From Ehrlichia sp052043515 (GTDB taxonomy: Bacteria; Pseudomonadota; Alphaproteobacteria; Rickettsiales; Anaplasmataceae), in assembly GCA_052043515.1 (NCBI GenBank), contig JBQEQX010000001.1, forward strand, positions 1 to 64,000: DNA of 64,000 bases, in the 5' to 3' direction. The position numbers and the translations under genes were made by a program. Under the pieces are notes generated by a model that saw only the letters and a list, made by a program, of their open reading frames with translations, did no database searches and was not told where the DNA came from. Numbering within the stretch: position 1 is the stretch's first letter; every line of letters begins with the position of its first letter. Shown piece after piece: positions 32,121 to 42,167 of this stretch.

Positions 32121-33290
32121 TTATGTACTAGACAATTTATCAATAATACCATTTGCTACTTTCCTGGCTGTGATATCACAATCGAGAATACTTGACAAAG
32201 AATTAATTCGTCCATAGTCAACTAACTCTAAAGTTTTACAAACTATACTTATAATATCTAAGAACCTTATCTTCTTATTCAAAAAAGCATCTACTGCTAC
32301 TTCATTTGCAGCATTCAAAACTACACTGTTAGCATGAATATTTGATGTCTTTAATATTTCAAATCCTAACTTTACCCCTGGAAACTTATAAATATCAGGC
32401 TTCATAAATGTAAGTTTATTGCATAATGCTAAATTCAGTTTTTTACATACAACAGTCGCTCTATTCGGCCAAAACAACGTGTACATAATTGAAATCTTCA
32501 TATCAGGCATAGACATAAATGCAATCGATGTACCATCTGTATAAGATACTATACTATGTATTATAGATTCAGGATGAATAATTATATCTAACTTTTCCGC
32601 CTTTACTGAGAATAAATAATAAGCTTCTATGACTTCAAGTGACTTATTAACCATAGTTGAACTATCAACGGATATTTTTTTACCCATTTTCCAAACAGGA
32701 TGTTTTATTGTATCTTGAACTGTCACATTTTTCATTCTTTCATGATCCATGGATAACAATGGTCCACCAGAAGCAGTTAAAGTAATCTTTTCTAAATCCC
32801 CTTTTCCATCATTAGAAAGCATTTGAAAAATAGCGTTATGTTCCGAGTCTACAGGAATAATATTGACATTTTTCTCTTTTGCTAAATTAAGTAATAATGT
32901 ACCTCCACAGACTACACTTTCCTTATTTGCTAATGCAATAACCTTAACGCCTGCACTAATTAAATATGTCATAGGCACAAGTGCTGCTATCCCTACAATA
33001 GCCATCATTGCATAATCTACACTTAATGACGCTGCCATTGCTACACCATAATCTCCAGCACTTACTTTAATATTGGTACCAAATAATAAATCCTTTAATT
33101 CTTGATATAAATCAGTGTTAGAAATTACAACTCTCTCTGCATTAACCAACTTAGCCTGAAAAGCCAACAACTGAATATTTGATTTTGCAACCAATACCTT
33201 AACTCGATACTTATCAAGATCAGCAAAAATTATATCAATAATCATCTGACCAATAGCTCCAGTTGAGCCAAATATAGAAACCGTTTTCAC
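32121..33290 (-). CDS. dxr: 1-deoxy-D-xylulose 5-phosphate reductoisomerase
   Basis: Second enzyme of the methylerythritol phosphate pathway, NADPH dependent. The cofactor loop SIFGSTGAIGQMIID, ALANKESVVCGG, PVDSEHNAIFQML (metal and substrate site) and SSTMVNKSLEVIEAYYLF are all present. I place the start at the GTG at 33290 (VKTVSIFG), the usual N-terminus; an upstream ATG at 33317 would add nine untypical residues. It follows nuoN on the same strand, at the end of the nuoJKLMN block. Confidence 0.93.
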   Translation of the reverse strand: MKTVSIFGSTGAIGQMIIDIIFADLDKYRVKVLVAKSNIQLLAFQAKLVNAERVVISNTDLYQELKDLLFGTNIKVSAGDYGVAMAASLSVDYAMMAIVGIAALVPMTYLISAGVKVIALANKESVVCGGTLLLNLAKEKNVNIIPVDSEHNAIFQMLSNDGKGDLEKITLTASGGPLLSMDHERMKNVTVQDTIKHPVWKMGKKISVDSSTMVNKSLEVIEAYYLFSVKAEKLDIIIHPESIIHSIVSYTDGTSIAFMSMPDMKISIMYTLFWPNRATVVCKKLNLALCNKLTFMKPDIYKFPGVKLGFEILKTSNIHANSVVLNAANEVAVDAFLNKKIRFLDIISIVCKTLELVDYGRINSLSSILDCDITARKVANGIIDKLSST

Positions 33291-33350
33291 ATACTCTATT
33301 AATATTAATAATTTCAATACAGTATAATCTAATATTCAGACTATTATCCA

Positions 33351-34766
33351 TTAAAAAAAATTAAAATGTAACAAATAACCTATAACATGTCTTATATAAC
33401 CAACAAATACGAAAAACATAAGATTAATCAATACTGTAAATAATAAAATTAACGATAATTTTGTATTTGTTATCACATCATTAGAATTATCATTTGCATC
33501 AAAGTACATTATCTTAATAATTCTCAAGTAGTAGTAACATGAAACAACACTAACAAGAGCAAAAGTTACTGCTACTTTTACAAAACCATTCTCTACTAGA
33601 CTTGACAATATATCATATTTAGCAAAAAATCCGGCTAAAGGTGGTATCCCAGCCATAGATAACATAGTTACAGCGAGACAAAATGCAATCATGGGAGATT
33701 TATTATGCAGTCCCGTTAAACTTGATAAGTTACATTCATCGTCTTGATATTGTACTAAAACAGAAAAAAGTCCGATATTCATAATAATATACAATAATAA
33801 GTACATTACAACAGCTGCATTACTTATGGGAGTATTCATTCCTAATGAAATCAACATATATCCAATATGTCCAATAGCTGCATAAGAAAATAATCTTTTT
33901 AAATTAACTTGTCTCATTGCTCCAAATGCTGAAACAAATATAGACAACACAGATACACAAATCATGATTTGCTTCCAATCCTTAGACAAATCAAGTAATA
34001 CTTCATTCAATATTCTAATTAATAGAAGTATAAATGTACTTTTCGGAACGATAGAGAAAAATGCTGTCATAATGGTTGACGTACCCTGATAAACATCAGG
34101 AACCCACACATGAAATGGCGCTGCAGATAATTTGAAAAACATACTAATTAAAATAAGTACTACACCTAAAACAGCACCTAAAGGTATACTCTTACTATTG
34201 GAAAAAAAATTACATAATTCATAAAATCCAACCTGTGTTGTATAACCATATAGCATGGAAATGCCGTACAGCATTATACAAGAAGACAATGCACTTAACA
34301 CAAAATACTTTATACCTGATTCAGAAGATTTAGTACTACTCTTATCAAAACACGTAAGTGCATATAAAGTTATACTCTGTATTTCAAAAGATAAATAAAA
34401 AGAAAGCAAATTATTTGCAGAAATTAGCGTAATCAACCCAAAAACCGCAAATAAGATCATTATAGAAAATTCATAGCAATATTCTCGGTTAGATGCTATA
34501 AGCATGAATAATATACTACTACTAGAAAACAAAATCACAATTTTCGCAAGAGAAATATACAAATCAGATTTTAAAAGCCCATCGAAAATCAATCTTGGAT
34601 CAGTTTCTAAATTTAGTACAACAATACCGATGGTAATAAATAAACTAACTAATGAAAAAACATGTATAATTCTTTTATTGAGCACAATCCCCAACAACAG
34701 AAACACTAAAGATGAACTAACCAAAAAAATTTCAGGTATTATATAAACAAAATCATTCCAATACAT
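33351..34766 (-). CDS. nuoN: NADH-quinone oxidoreductase subunit N
   Basis: Antiporter-like membrane subunit of respiratory complex I, about 14 helices, 471 residues from the ATG at 34766 (MYWNDFVYIIPEI). Signature segments include SFEIQSITLYALTCFDKSS, LSAAPFHVWVPDVYQGT with the conserved Lys-bearing helix region, and NLKRLFSYAAIGHIGYM. An in-frame ATG further upstream (34835) would overlap the nuoM 3' end in another frame, so the shorter start is preferred. Confidence 0.92.
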   Translation of the reverse strand: MYWNDFVYIIPEIFLVSSSLVFLLLGIVLNKRIIHVFSLVSLFITIGIVVLNLETDPRLIFDGLLKSDLYISLAKIVILFSSSSILFMLIASNREYCYEFSIMILFAVFGLITLISANNLLSFYLSFEIQSITLYALTCFDKSSTKSSESGIKYFVLSALSSCIMLYGISMLYGYTTQVGFYELCNFFSNSKSIPLGAVLGVVLILISMFFKLSAAPFHVWVPDVYQGTSTIMTAFFSIVPKSTFILLLIRILNEVLLDLSKDWKQIMICVSVLSIFVSAFGAMRQVNLKRLFSYAAIGHIGYMLISLGMNTPISNAAVVMYLLLYIIMNIGLFSVLVQYQDDECNLSSLTGLHNKSPMIAFCLAVTMLSMAGIPPLAGFFAKYDILSSLVENGFVKVAVTFALVSVVSCYYYLRIIKIMYFDANDNSNDVITNTKLSLILLFTVLINLMFFVFVGYIRHVIGYLLHFNFF

Positions 34767-34783
34767 AACAATCTCAACTGCAG

Positions 34784-36240
34784 CTAAAGTAGAAAGTTTC
34801 TTAAAGACAATTGCTCCATGAATGGAGTTAAGCATTTTAATAAGATGTAATAAGGATACAAACCAAGCAATAATACAAGAACAGCTAAAACAGTTAAAAT
34901 GAATAACTCACTCTTATCAAGACTACAATCAATTAAATCACAGCTTTTTTGGTATTCCCCAAATTATTTTCTTACACAAAAACAACATATACAAAGCACC
35001 TAATACACCCCCAGTAGCAATTAGAACAGAAAATAACTTAGAATAATGAAAAACTCCTAATACAGATAAAAATTCACCTATAAACCCTGAAGTTCCAGGT
35101 AAAGCAATCGAAGCCATAGAAAAAAATATAAACATAGCAGAAAATCTAGGCATTGTCCCTGCTAATCCGCTATACTCTGCTATCTCTAAAGTATGAATAC
35201 GGTTATAAAGTATGCCAACGCAAGTAAATAAAGCTGCTGATATTAATCCATGACTAATCATTTGAAATATAGCACCTGATATTCCATATTCATTGAAAGA
35301 AAATATTCCAGCTGTAACAAATCCCATGTGAGCAATTGAAGAATATGCTATTAATTTTTTAATATTAGTTTGAACAAAAGAGATCAGTGATGCATAGATT
35401 ACAGCTATAATACTTAATATTATTACAAAATCCGAAAAGTATACACTAGCTTCTGGCAACATAGGAAGGGAAAACCTTAGTAATGCATACGTACCAACTT
35501 TAATAAGAATACCTGCTAACAAAACAGATCCAACCGTCGGAGCCTGGACATGTGCGTCAGGTAACCAAGTGTGAAAAGGTATAATAGGGACTTTAATAGC
35601 GAAAGAAATAAAAAATGCAACCCATACCCACTTCTGCGCAGTGAGATTTAAGTAATTTGATACAACATAACTCAATTGTTCTATATTACTTACCCTACCA
35701 GAAAAGAAATATATGTATAATATTGCTATCAAAAAATAATAAAGACCCAGCTAAAGTGTACAAAAACAACTTAAACGTAGAATATACCCTATCCTCATGC
35801 CCCCAAATCCCTATAATGAAAAACATCGGAATCAACACAGATTCAAAAAATATATAAAACATTATTATATCGAGGGAAACAAATACCCCTATAGTCAGAC
35901 CTTCCAATAACAACAACAAAGCAAGAAAAACACGCAGATTACTTGATCTCATATTATGTAAGGCAAAAATAACACACAACAAGAATAAAAGCGTCGTTAA
36001 TAGCAGAAGCGGCAATGACAATCCATCTATTCCCACCGCAAAACCTTGAGCTAGCTGGTATACAAATTGAAAACCTTTACATAAATAATCAAACCTAACG
36101 GCTACAATAACGCTTATGAAAAATGCAGCAGTAGCACAAAACAAAGAAATTACCTTTGTAAGTGACGACTCTGCTTTAACATTACTGACTGCCAATAAGC
36201 ACGACCCTAATATTGGCAATAAAACCATCAAAAATAGCAT
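34784..36240 (-). CDS. nuoM: NADH-quinone oxidoreductase subunit M, two homopolymer shifts
   Basis: Antiporter-like complex I subunit. Visible segments are GIDGLSLPLLLLTTLLFLL, MFYIFFESVLIPMFFIIGIW, FHTWLPDAHVQAPTVGSVLL and KKLIAYSSIAHMGFVTAG. A6 at 35731-35736 and T6 at 34945-34950 each have one base too many. Corrected, the first join reads SLLFLIAILYIYFFSG and the second continues PKSCDLIDCSLDKSELFILT to a stop at 34784. The total is about 484 residues, normal for the family. Confidence 0.9.
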
Positions 36241-36243
36241 AGG

Positions 36244-38114
36244 TTAAAACCCTACATTATTATAAATTAACCACATTACAACACTTATCAACCCTAATAG
36301 CATGATAAACGCATAATCGAAAACAAAACCAGTCTGTATCTTAACACTACCTTTCGAGCAAGAGTCCACTAGTCTAGTAATACCACCTAACCCAAAATAA
36401 TCAATAACTTTTTTTATCAATAATCTTAGAAAAGAAATTAGCAATATATTCAATTGGCATTACAAATAAGCAATTGTATAATTCATCAAAATACCACTTA
36501 TTATAAAAAAAACCTGAATACCCTATTGGACTGTAACTTGCTGAGATGATTATAGAAATATCTTAAATAAGCACATATTATTCCAAATACACTTAGAACT
36601 AACGGTAACAATTTTACAATAGATCTAACTTCATATTCATGTAAGTGTAGCTTTACACTTTCTTTCCAAAACATAGTGGTGTTAATTAATAATATATTTT
36701 CTCCCCACACACCAGAAAATATAGAGCCTACAACCAATATCAATAAAGGCAAAAGCATGATTTTTCCCGATTCATGTATTGAGTCTTTCCTAAAATCACT
36801 ACCATGAAAAACTAGTATAATCAATCTCCAAGAATAAAAAAGAAGTTAGAAACGCAACTAAATTACATACTATAAAAGTAATAGTACTTGCATAATAGCT
36901 ACTTTCTATAATTAAATCCTTTGAATAAAAACCAGCAAAAGGAAAAATACCTGCTAATGCCAAAGACCCTATCCAAGTGAACACATAAGTAAATGGTATT
37001 TGACGCCAAGAAACATGCATTTTATAAATGTTCTGTTCATTTGTAGAATGAATTACATTGCCAGCACATAAAAACAATAATGCCTTAAAGAAAGCATGAG
37101 TCATGAGATGAAACATGGCCGCACCATATGCTGATGCCCCACATGCAATAAACATGTACCCTAATTGACTACATGTTGAATACGCAATAATTTTTTTTAT
37201 ATCACTTTGTGCAACAGCAACAGTTGCAGCAAACAAACAAGTACACGTTCCGACTGTAAGCATAACACTACGTGCTATTACTGATAATTCGAACAATGGA
37301 GAACATCTAGCAACAAGAAATACACCTGCTGTCACCATAGTTGCAGCATGAATCAATGCCGAAGCTGGGGTAGGTCCTTCCATAGCATCAGGTAACCATG
37401 TGTGCAGTCCAATCTGCGCAGATTTTCCTACACATCCAACAAAAAGCAATAAACATATAATGTCTATATAAGGTACTTGGTAACCAAGAAAATTAATTGC
37501 GCCAATAGTGTAATCTGAATCAAGCATATCATACACTTTAACAAATTCTAAAGATCCAAATACCCAAAATACCGCTACAATTCCTAATATAAAAAAAAAT
37601 CTCCTACTCTATTTATAATAAATGCCTTCATAGCAGCTTTGATAGCTGAAGATTTTTCAAACCAAAATCCAATTAATAAATAAGAGCATAGGCCTACACC
37701 TTCCCAACCGAAAAAAAGCTGTATAAAATTATTACTTGTTACCAAAATTAGCATAAAAAACGTAAATAACGATAAATAAGACATAAACCTAGAGGCACAT
37801 TTATCATGACACATATAACCTATTGAGTAAAAATGCACCACTGCTGATACAGTATTAACTATAATCAGCATAATAACACTTAAAGAATCTATATATACTG
37901 ACCAACTAACCTTCAGTTTACAAATTTCAATCCATGGGAGTAAGTTGACTACATAACTATGCTCAAAGTTATAAAATAAATACCACGACAATAATGACGA
38001 ACTAATCACTAAAAACGTAGAGAAGCATTGAACAAATAGCCTATTATTTATTGTTTTACCTAAAATAGCACCTATCAAAGGCAAAAAAACACATAACAGC
38101 TCGACTCTAAACAT
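36244..38114 (-). CDS. nuoL: NADH-quinone oxidoreductase subunit L, four homopolymer shifts
   Basis: Largest antiporter-like complex I subunit. Motifs include FFGWEGVGLCSYLLIGFWFE, IGLHTWLPDAMEGPTPASAL, IKKIIAYSTCSQLGYMFIAC and WRLIILVFHG. Breaks are A9 at 37591-37599 (needs one more base: NRVGDFFFILGIVAVFW), A6 at 36836-36841, A8 at 36505-36512 and T7 at 36409-36415 (each one fewer). The corrected protein is about 622 residues, standard length, and includes YNKWYFDELYN and the long lateral-helix region. It ends three bases before the nuoM start. Confidence 0.9.
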
Positions 38115-38225
38115 AAAACCGTCCCCATCAATTGATCATAAGCCAATTAAAACAATTAATCCCAATTAGTCAACGAATTACAATTCAACCATACAACAAA
38201 TATGCAAAAAACTATATCATGTATC

Positions 38226-38552
38226 CTATTCTTTCATTTTATTTGCTGTTTCAATATCAATATTTCCACAACTCCTAAAGTATACAACGATAATAGCCAA
38301 GCCCACCGCAGACTCTGCAGCAGCAACTGTTAGTATAAACATTACAAATACTTGTCCTAAAATATTGTCAAGATACACTGAAAATGCAGTGAAATTGATA
38401 TTAATTGCTAACAACATTAGCTCTATTGATAATAAAATTGTAATGATATTCTTACGGTTAATAAAAATCCCAGATACACCAATAGTAAATAGAATAGCAC
38501 CCAAAATAAGAAAGTGATTTAAAGTAATACCAGCATCAATTAGAATTTTCAT
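38226..38552 (-). CDS. nuoK: NADH-quinone oxidoreductase subunit K
   Basis: Small three-helix complex I subunit, 108 residues. FTIGVSGIFINRKNIITILL, then SIELMLLAININFTAF with the conserved membrane glutamate, and FVMFILTVAAAESAVGLAII with the second glutamate are typical. Its start overlaps the nuoJ end by 17 bases, as is common in nuo operons. Confidence 0.93.
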   Translation of the reverse strand: MKILIDAGITLNHFLILGAILFTIGVSGIFINRKNIITILLSIELMLLAININFTAFSVYLDNILGQVFVMFILTVAAAESAVGLAIIVVYFRSCGNIDIETANKMKE

Positions 38553-39139
38553 AATCTACCCCTTCTTTCACTTTAACATTTACATATCTTACAGAAGACG
38601 ATCTTCTAACTTGAGCATCTACACTTTGTCTACGCACATTGTTGTTTTTAGTACGTAAAGTCAATACTAAAGATCCAATTATTGATATTAAAAGTAGTAT
38701 ACCTGATAAATGAAATACGTACATATATTTTGTATATATCAAATTACCAATAGCAATAACATTACTCGCATGAGGCACAGCATCTGTGACCAATTCAGTT
38801 GTTGCAGACTGTTTAATAATAAACACCATATTAACAAATAACATAATCCCACAAAGTAACCCTATAGTAAGATATTTTGTAAAACCACTCTTAAATCGTG
38901 AATAATTTATATCCAGCATCATAACCACAAATAAAAACAATACAGCCACAGCGCCAACATACACCACTATAACTAGCATTGCTATCAGTTCCGCACCCAA
39001 TAAGATAAATAAAGCACTAGAGATAAAAAACGTTAAAATTAAAAATAATACGGAATACACAGGATTAGACACATAAACTACAGCTATAGATGAGAACACT
39101 ATTAATGTCGTAAAAAAAGTGAAACAAAAAATAAATCAT
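38536..39139 (-). CDS. nuoJ: NADH-quinone oxidoreductase subunit J, start hidden by a frameshift
   Basis: Five-helix complex I subunit. AVVYVSNPVYSVLFLILTF and MLVIVVYVGAVAVLFLFVVM are the family hallmarks. The continuous frame begins only at 39099, but one base fewer in the A7 run at 39112-39118 extends it upstream to MIYFLFHFFTTLIVFSSIA with an ATG at 39139, giving about 200 residues and the normal N-terminus. It opens the nuoJKLMN-dxr cluster. nuoG, nuoH and nuoI are not in the window. Confidence 0.88.
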
Positions 39140-39403
39140 TACATTTATATCTGTTAATAATTAACAAATTCAATAAAAACTGGTTCAGAGTATACCAACA
39201 TAAAATATTCGAGTAAACTATTAATTACAGGGGCTAAGCTAGATCATTACTAAACAACGTAACAACATAGAATCATATAAACATCAATTAAAAGGCACAT
39301 AAACACGCAGTTTTTAAAGTCGTTACTTAAGCGCCAATCAACAACCTATTATATGACTTCTCCAGAGTATTTAAGACTTAACCCTGTATAAAAACATATA
39401 GTT

Positions 39404-40183
39404 TTACCTACCTAAACAATTAACAATATCCACCGAATTAACCACAATAGTTCTTGATACATTATACTTATCGACTGCTCTAGTGTAGAATAATTCACCT
39501 CGTGGATCAAAAAAATTAAGAATATATTTTTCATCATTCATAGTATCTACTAATGGACCTAGCAACTGAGTATCAAATATATGAGAAAACAGCATTGCAA
39601 CATTTTTTTGAATTACAGGAAGAGATCCATAATTACCTCTTCCAGTGTCTTCCACAACACGTTCATAATGTCCCATAGGGAGATTTTTAGGATATATAAA
39701 CACCAGCAGTCCATATATTTCACGTTTCAACAAATTTCTTTTCATGACGTAACTAACCAACTTGCTTGTTCCTTCACTTTCTTGAGACACATGAAACCCA
39801 CCTTGCTTACTTACTCCACATCCTATCAATATATTTCTAGTCAATTCCACACCATTATCCCTTATAGAACATAACGAAACACCATCTAAAGAAAAAACTA
39901 CAAATTTATTCTCTCCTTTACCATCATTGCAAATCAAAAAGCAGAGTCTCAATCTAGTATCTCTATGATCAACATCAATAATACAATAATCTTTAAATTC
40001 TGTACCATACATGTTACCACGAATATTACTATCAATCTTATCAAGACAACTAGCATCAGCTAATTTCATATTCCTTCTTTCATCTTGTGTAACATAAACA
40101 CCCTTTTCTTTGTCAAATTGACAAGCGTTAGCAGGAAGTAGTACAGGCACACTATCCTCAGAAAACAAAAATATTAAATTCAT
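39404..40183 (-). CDS. Uncharacterised paralogous-family protein, long member
   Basis: I do not recognise a known domain. This 259-residue protein is the longest and most diverged of three related genes in 39.4-42.0 kb. It shares the N-terminal pattern (LIFLFSEDSVPVLLPANACQ against LTLIFLSDGTPTLYPSHFLK), a central NGVELTRNILIGCGV (GIKLSRSVLVSCNV in the second member) and a C-terminal YILNFFDPRGELFYTRAVD. About 50 residues are inserted in the second half. No signal peptide or membrane helix. It sits downstream of nuoJ's upstream region but has its own leader. Function unknown. Confidence 0.65.
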   Translation of the reverse strand: MNLIFLFSEDSVPVLLPANACQFDKEKGVYVTQDERRNMKLADASCLDKIDSNIRGNMYGTEFKDYCIIDVDHRDTRLRLCFLICNDGKGENKFVVFSLDGVSLCSIRDNGVELTRNILIGCGVSKQGGFHVSQESEGTSKLVSYVMKRNLLKREIYGLLVFIYPKNLPMGHYERVVEDTGRGNYGSLPVIQKNVAMLFSHIFDTQLLGPLVDTMNDEKYILNFFDPRGELFYTRAVDKYNVSRTIVVNSVDIVNCLGR

Positions 40184-40542
40184 ATATATTTTACCTAATT
40201 ATTACATTTCTGACATTATATTATTTAAGTTTTAAATAATATCAATTAAAAATTAACCAAAAAATCTAAAAATATTAGGAAAAAATGGATTGCCTAAGAG
40301 TGATAGAAAGATTTTTTTATTGTGTTTATATAGACAAAGCATGTCGCTTGATACTATATTGATTTATACACAATCAAATATTCAAATTTTTCATTCAGCT
40401 TTAAAGTTTAAGCTAAGTATTAGAGAACATACTGAAAGGGTATATCCAAAAAAATCTTAAAGTGTAGAAAGACATATTTTTAGTTGTAAAATAATATATT
40501 AATGATACATTGGAGAGTATTTTGTGAGTTGTTATAGAATGT
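40184..40542. other. Divergent regulatory region of the paralogous family
   Basis: About 360 AT-rich bases between two divergent family members. No open frame. The right end holds an upstream block shared with the third member (see 40476-40509). Several T-rich and A-rich runs are present, with no structural RNA recognised. Confidence 0.45.
40476..40509 (+). promoter_or_regulatory. Upstream block conserved between two paralogous genes
   Basis: About 34 bases, TTTTTAGTTGTA, a short variable spacer, then TAATATATTAATGATACA, precede this gene and recur in inverted orientation ahead of the member at 41371-41979 (42013-42046). Conservation of non-coding sequence while the proteins diverge suggests a promoter or operator. 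Exact -35 and -10 positions are uncertain. Confidence 0.55.
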
Positions 40543-41154
40543 ATGAGTCTAACACTAATATTTTTGAGTGATGGTACCCCTACGTTGTATCCAAGTCATT
40601 TCTTAAAACATAACAAGCAAACTAATATTTATTACACAGGTGACGCAGAAGTTGATATGCAGTTAGCTGGTGATGTAACTGATACTATTGTACAAAGTCC
40701 TGCGTTTAAACTTTACGGATTTTGTTTTAACAAATATTATCTCGCTGCAGCTGTACCTTTGGCAAGACAAATGATGTGTGCCGTAGGCAGTAATAGTACA
40801 GGATCAGTAGGATGTGTATGTCTCACATTAAATAACAGGGAGGGTTCTGTAAGACGAGCAGTGTGTGATGGTATAAAATTAAGTAGATCTGTTCTTGTAT
40901 CATGTAACGTGGTTAGTGAATCTTCACTCAATCCTGTAGAAGAAGTGCAATTAGTGTCACAGTTATGTAGAGCTGAGGTATCTAATGTTAGACTTCATAC
41001 TCCGGGAGGAAGCACGCGCTGTTATCGCTTTGACATTTATGGTGATGAAGGACAAGTTTGTAGCTCATTTTTTGCGCGTGCAAGATTAGAAAGTGTTATT
41101 GTTGATCCTGTCACGGGAAGTGTGAAGCACATTATGGGTTTAGAAATACTATAA
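40543..41154 (+). CDS. Uncharacterised paralogous-family protein, plus-strand member
   Basis: 203 residues, no recognised domain, signal peptide or membrane helix. The N-terminus LTLIFLSDGTPTLYPSHFLK is almost identical to that of the gene at 41371-41979, whereas the rest is only distantly similar: a central GIKLSRSVLVSC and a C-terminal YRFDIYGDEGQ followed by ARLESVIVD. It is Cys- and Val-rich with a beta-strand look. Local composition is richer in GC than the flanking nuo genes. The gene faces a paralog downstream in convergent orientation. Function unknown; a group-restricted, possibly host-interacting family is an inference from diversification and location. Confidence 0.7.
   Translation: MSLTLIFLSDGTPTLYPSHFLKHNKQTNIYYTGDAEVDMQLAGDVTDTIVQSPAFKLYGFCFNKYYLAAAVPLARQMMCAVGSNSTGSVGCVCLTLNNREGSVRRAVCDGIKLSRSVLVSCNVVSESSLNPVEEVQLVSQLCRAEVSNVRLHTPGGSTRCYRFDIYGDEGQVCSSFFARARLESVIVDPVTGSVKHIMGLEIL
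40559..40620. repeat. 62-bp perfect inverted repeat, left copy
   Basis: Bases 40559-40620 are identical, without a mismatch, to the reverse complement of 41902-41963. Each copy lies near the 5' end of a paralogous gene (codons about 6-26) and includes silent positions, so this is recent copying or gene conversion and not protein-level constraint alone. Confidence 0.93.
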
Positions 41155-41370
41155 CAAAAAATCAATAGGGTGGCAGAGTTATATAAATCACTTATTAGAG
41201 TAGCTCTCACACTAAATTTTTTGGAGATGTATATGATTGTTTCGTAATTGTATGTTTTAGTGGGCATTATGCAAAAGTTTCTTAAGTGTAACTCACTTGT
41301 TTGCGCAGTAGCGCACTAGTCGGCCTTATGGGGTTTTACTTTGCTATGGTATAGGTGCCATCATTCAAAA

Positions 41371-41979
41371 TTATGAACTTCGTACCTCAAAACTCATAAG
41401 GTACCGTACAATACCTGGATGCTCGATTTTAACACATTCTAGCATTGTACTTGCAGAAAACCCACCAACACTTTCTCCGTTACTATTATAACAAAAGAAT
41501 TCGTAATCACGATCGTGATTTCTGGTATCCCAAATTTGCATACTCAATACCACATTTCTAGATAATTGTAATACCATTGCTTTTTCGGATCCAGTACCTT
41601 GAAAAGTGTCATCAAATATTACACCTTTTGCAAAAACATTACATTTTAATTTTATACCACGGCACAACACTCCATTTACAGTCATACCTGGTTGATTTAA
41701 TAATACACAGAGGCATGCTTTCTTTCCTCCAGGACCACCACCAACCATAATGAGTACATTTCCTACCAAATTTGAACTTGCAAGAACATAAAAAGTGTTA
41801 AAATTACATCCGTAAAAAACAAATAAAGGATGTGACAACACTTCTTCATCCAACACACCACGAAGCTTAATAGTGCTAGATGATGTATAAAAAATATTAT
41901 GTTGCTTGTTATGTTTTAAGAAATGACTTGGATACAACGTAGGGGTACCATCACTCAAAAATACCAATGTTAGACTCAT
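41371..41979 (-). CDS. Uncharacterised paralogous-family protein, minus-strand member
   Basis: 202 residues, convergent with its paralog at 40543-41154. The first 28 residues (LTLVFLSDGTPTLYPSHFLK core) are nearly identical to that protein; the remainder shares only a pattern, with a central CRGIKLKCNVFAKG and a C-terminal YEFFCYNSNGESVGGFSAST then LECVKIEHPG. No membrane helix or signal peptide. The leader carries the shared upstream block and, uniquely, a perfect 10-bp palindrome. I cannot assign a function. Confidence 0.7.
   Translation of the reverse strand: MSLTLVFLSDGTPTLYPSHFLKHNKQHNIFYTSSSTIKLRGVLDEEVLSHPLFVFYGCNFNTFYVLASSNLVGNVLIMVGGGPGGKKACLCVLLNQPGMTVNGVLCRGIKLKCNVFAKGVIFDDTFQGTGSEKAMVLQLSRNVVLSMQIWDTRNHDRDYEFFCYNSNGESVGGFSASTMLECVKIEHPGIVRYLMSFEVRSS
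41902..41963. repeat. 62-bp perfect inverted repeat, right copy
   Basis: Partner of 40559-40620. The two copies, in inverted orientation about 1.3 kb apart, could recombine and invert the two 3' gene portions between them. Confidence 0.93.
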
Positions 41980-41995
41980 ATAAACGGCAAGATAC

Positions 41996-42018
41996 GATAC
42001 ACATCGTTGATGTGTATC
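41996..42018. promoter_or_regulatory. Perfect 10-bp palindrome with 3-base centre, 5' leader
   Basis: GATACACATC, GTT, GATGTGTATC lies 17 bases upstream of the start codon at 41979. It could be an operator for a dimeric regulator or an mRNA hairpin. The equivalent position of the paralog at 40543 keeps only GATAC and GTAT at its ends, so the element is specific to this copy. Confidence 0.6.
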
Positions 42019-42046
42019 ATTAATATATTAGTAATACAACTAAAAA
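42013..42046 (-). promoter_or_regulatory. Upstream block, second copy
   Basis: Inverted counterpart of the block at 40476-40509, overlapping the right arm of the palindrome. A probable promoter region of the gene at 41371-41979. Confidence 0.5.
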
Positions 42047-42167
42047 TTTTAACCAATACATCGACAGCATATAAATACCGAAGTTAAAACTGAACAAAAA
42101 AAACAGCTATTGCAAATAACAGACTAACTCATTATTTACATGCGATAACCAATAACTTTACGATTTA

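Noticed and set aside
32017..32217. A 66-codon plus-strand frame near the dxr 3' end
   Set aside because: Overlaps dxr in antisense, lacks a ribosome site and resembles no protein.
40559..41963. Inverted repeats as ends of an insertion sequence
   Set aside because: Each repeat lies within a gene's 5' coding part, no transposase is between them, and no flanking target duplication is seen.
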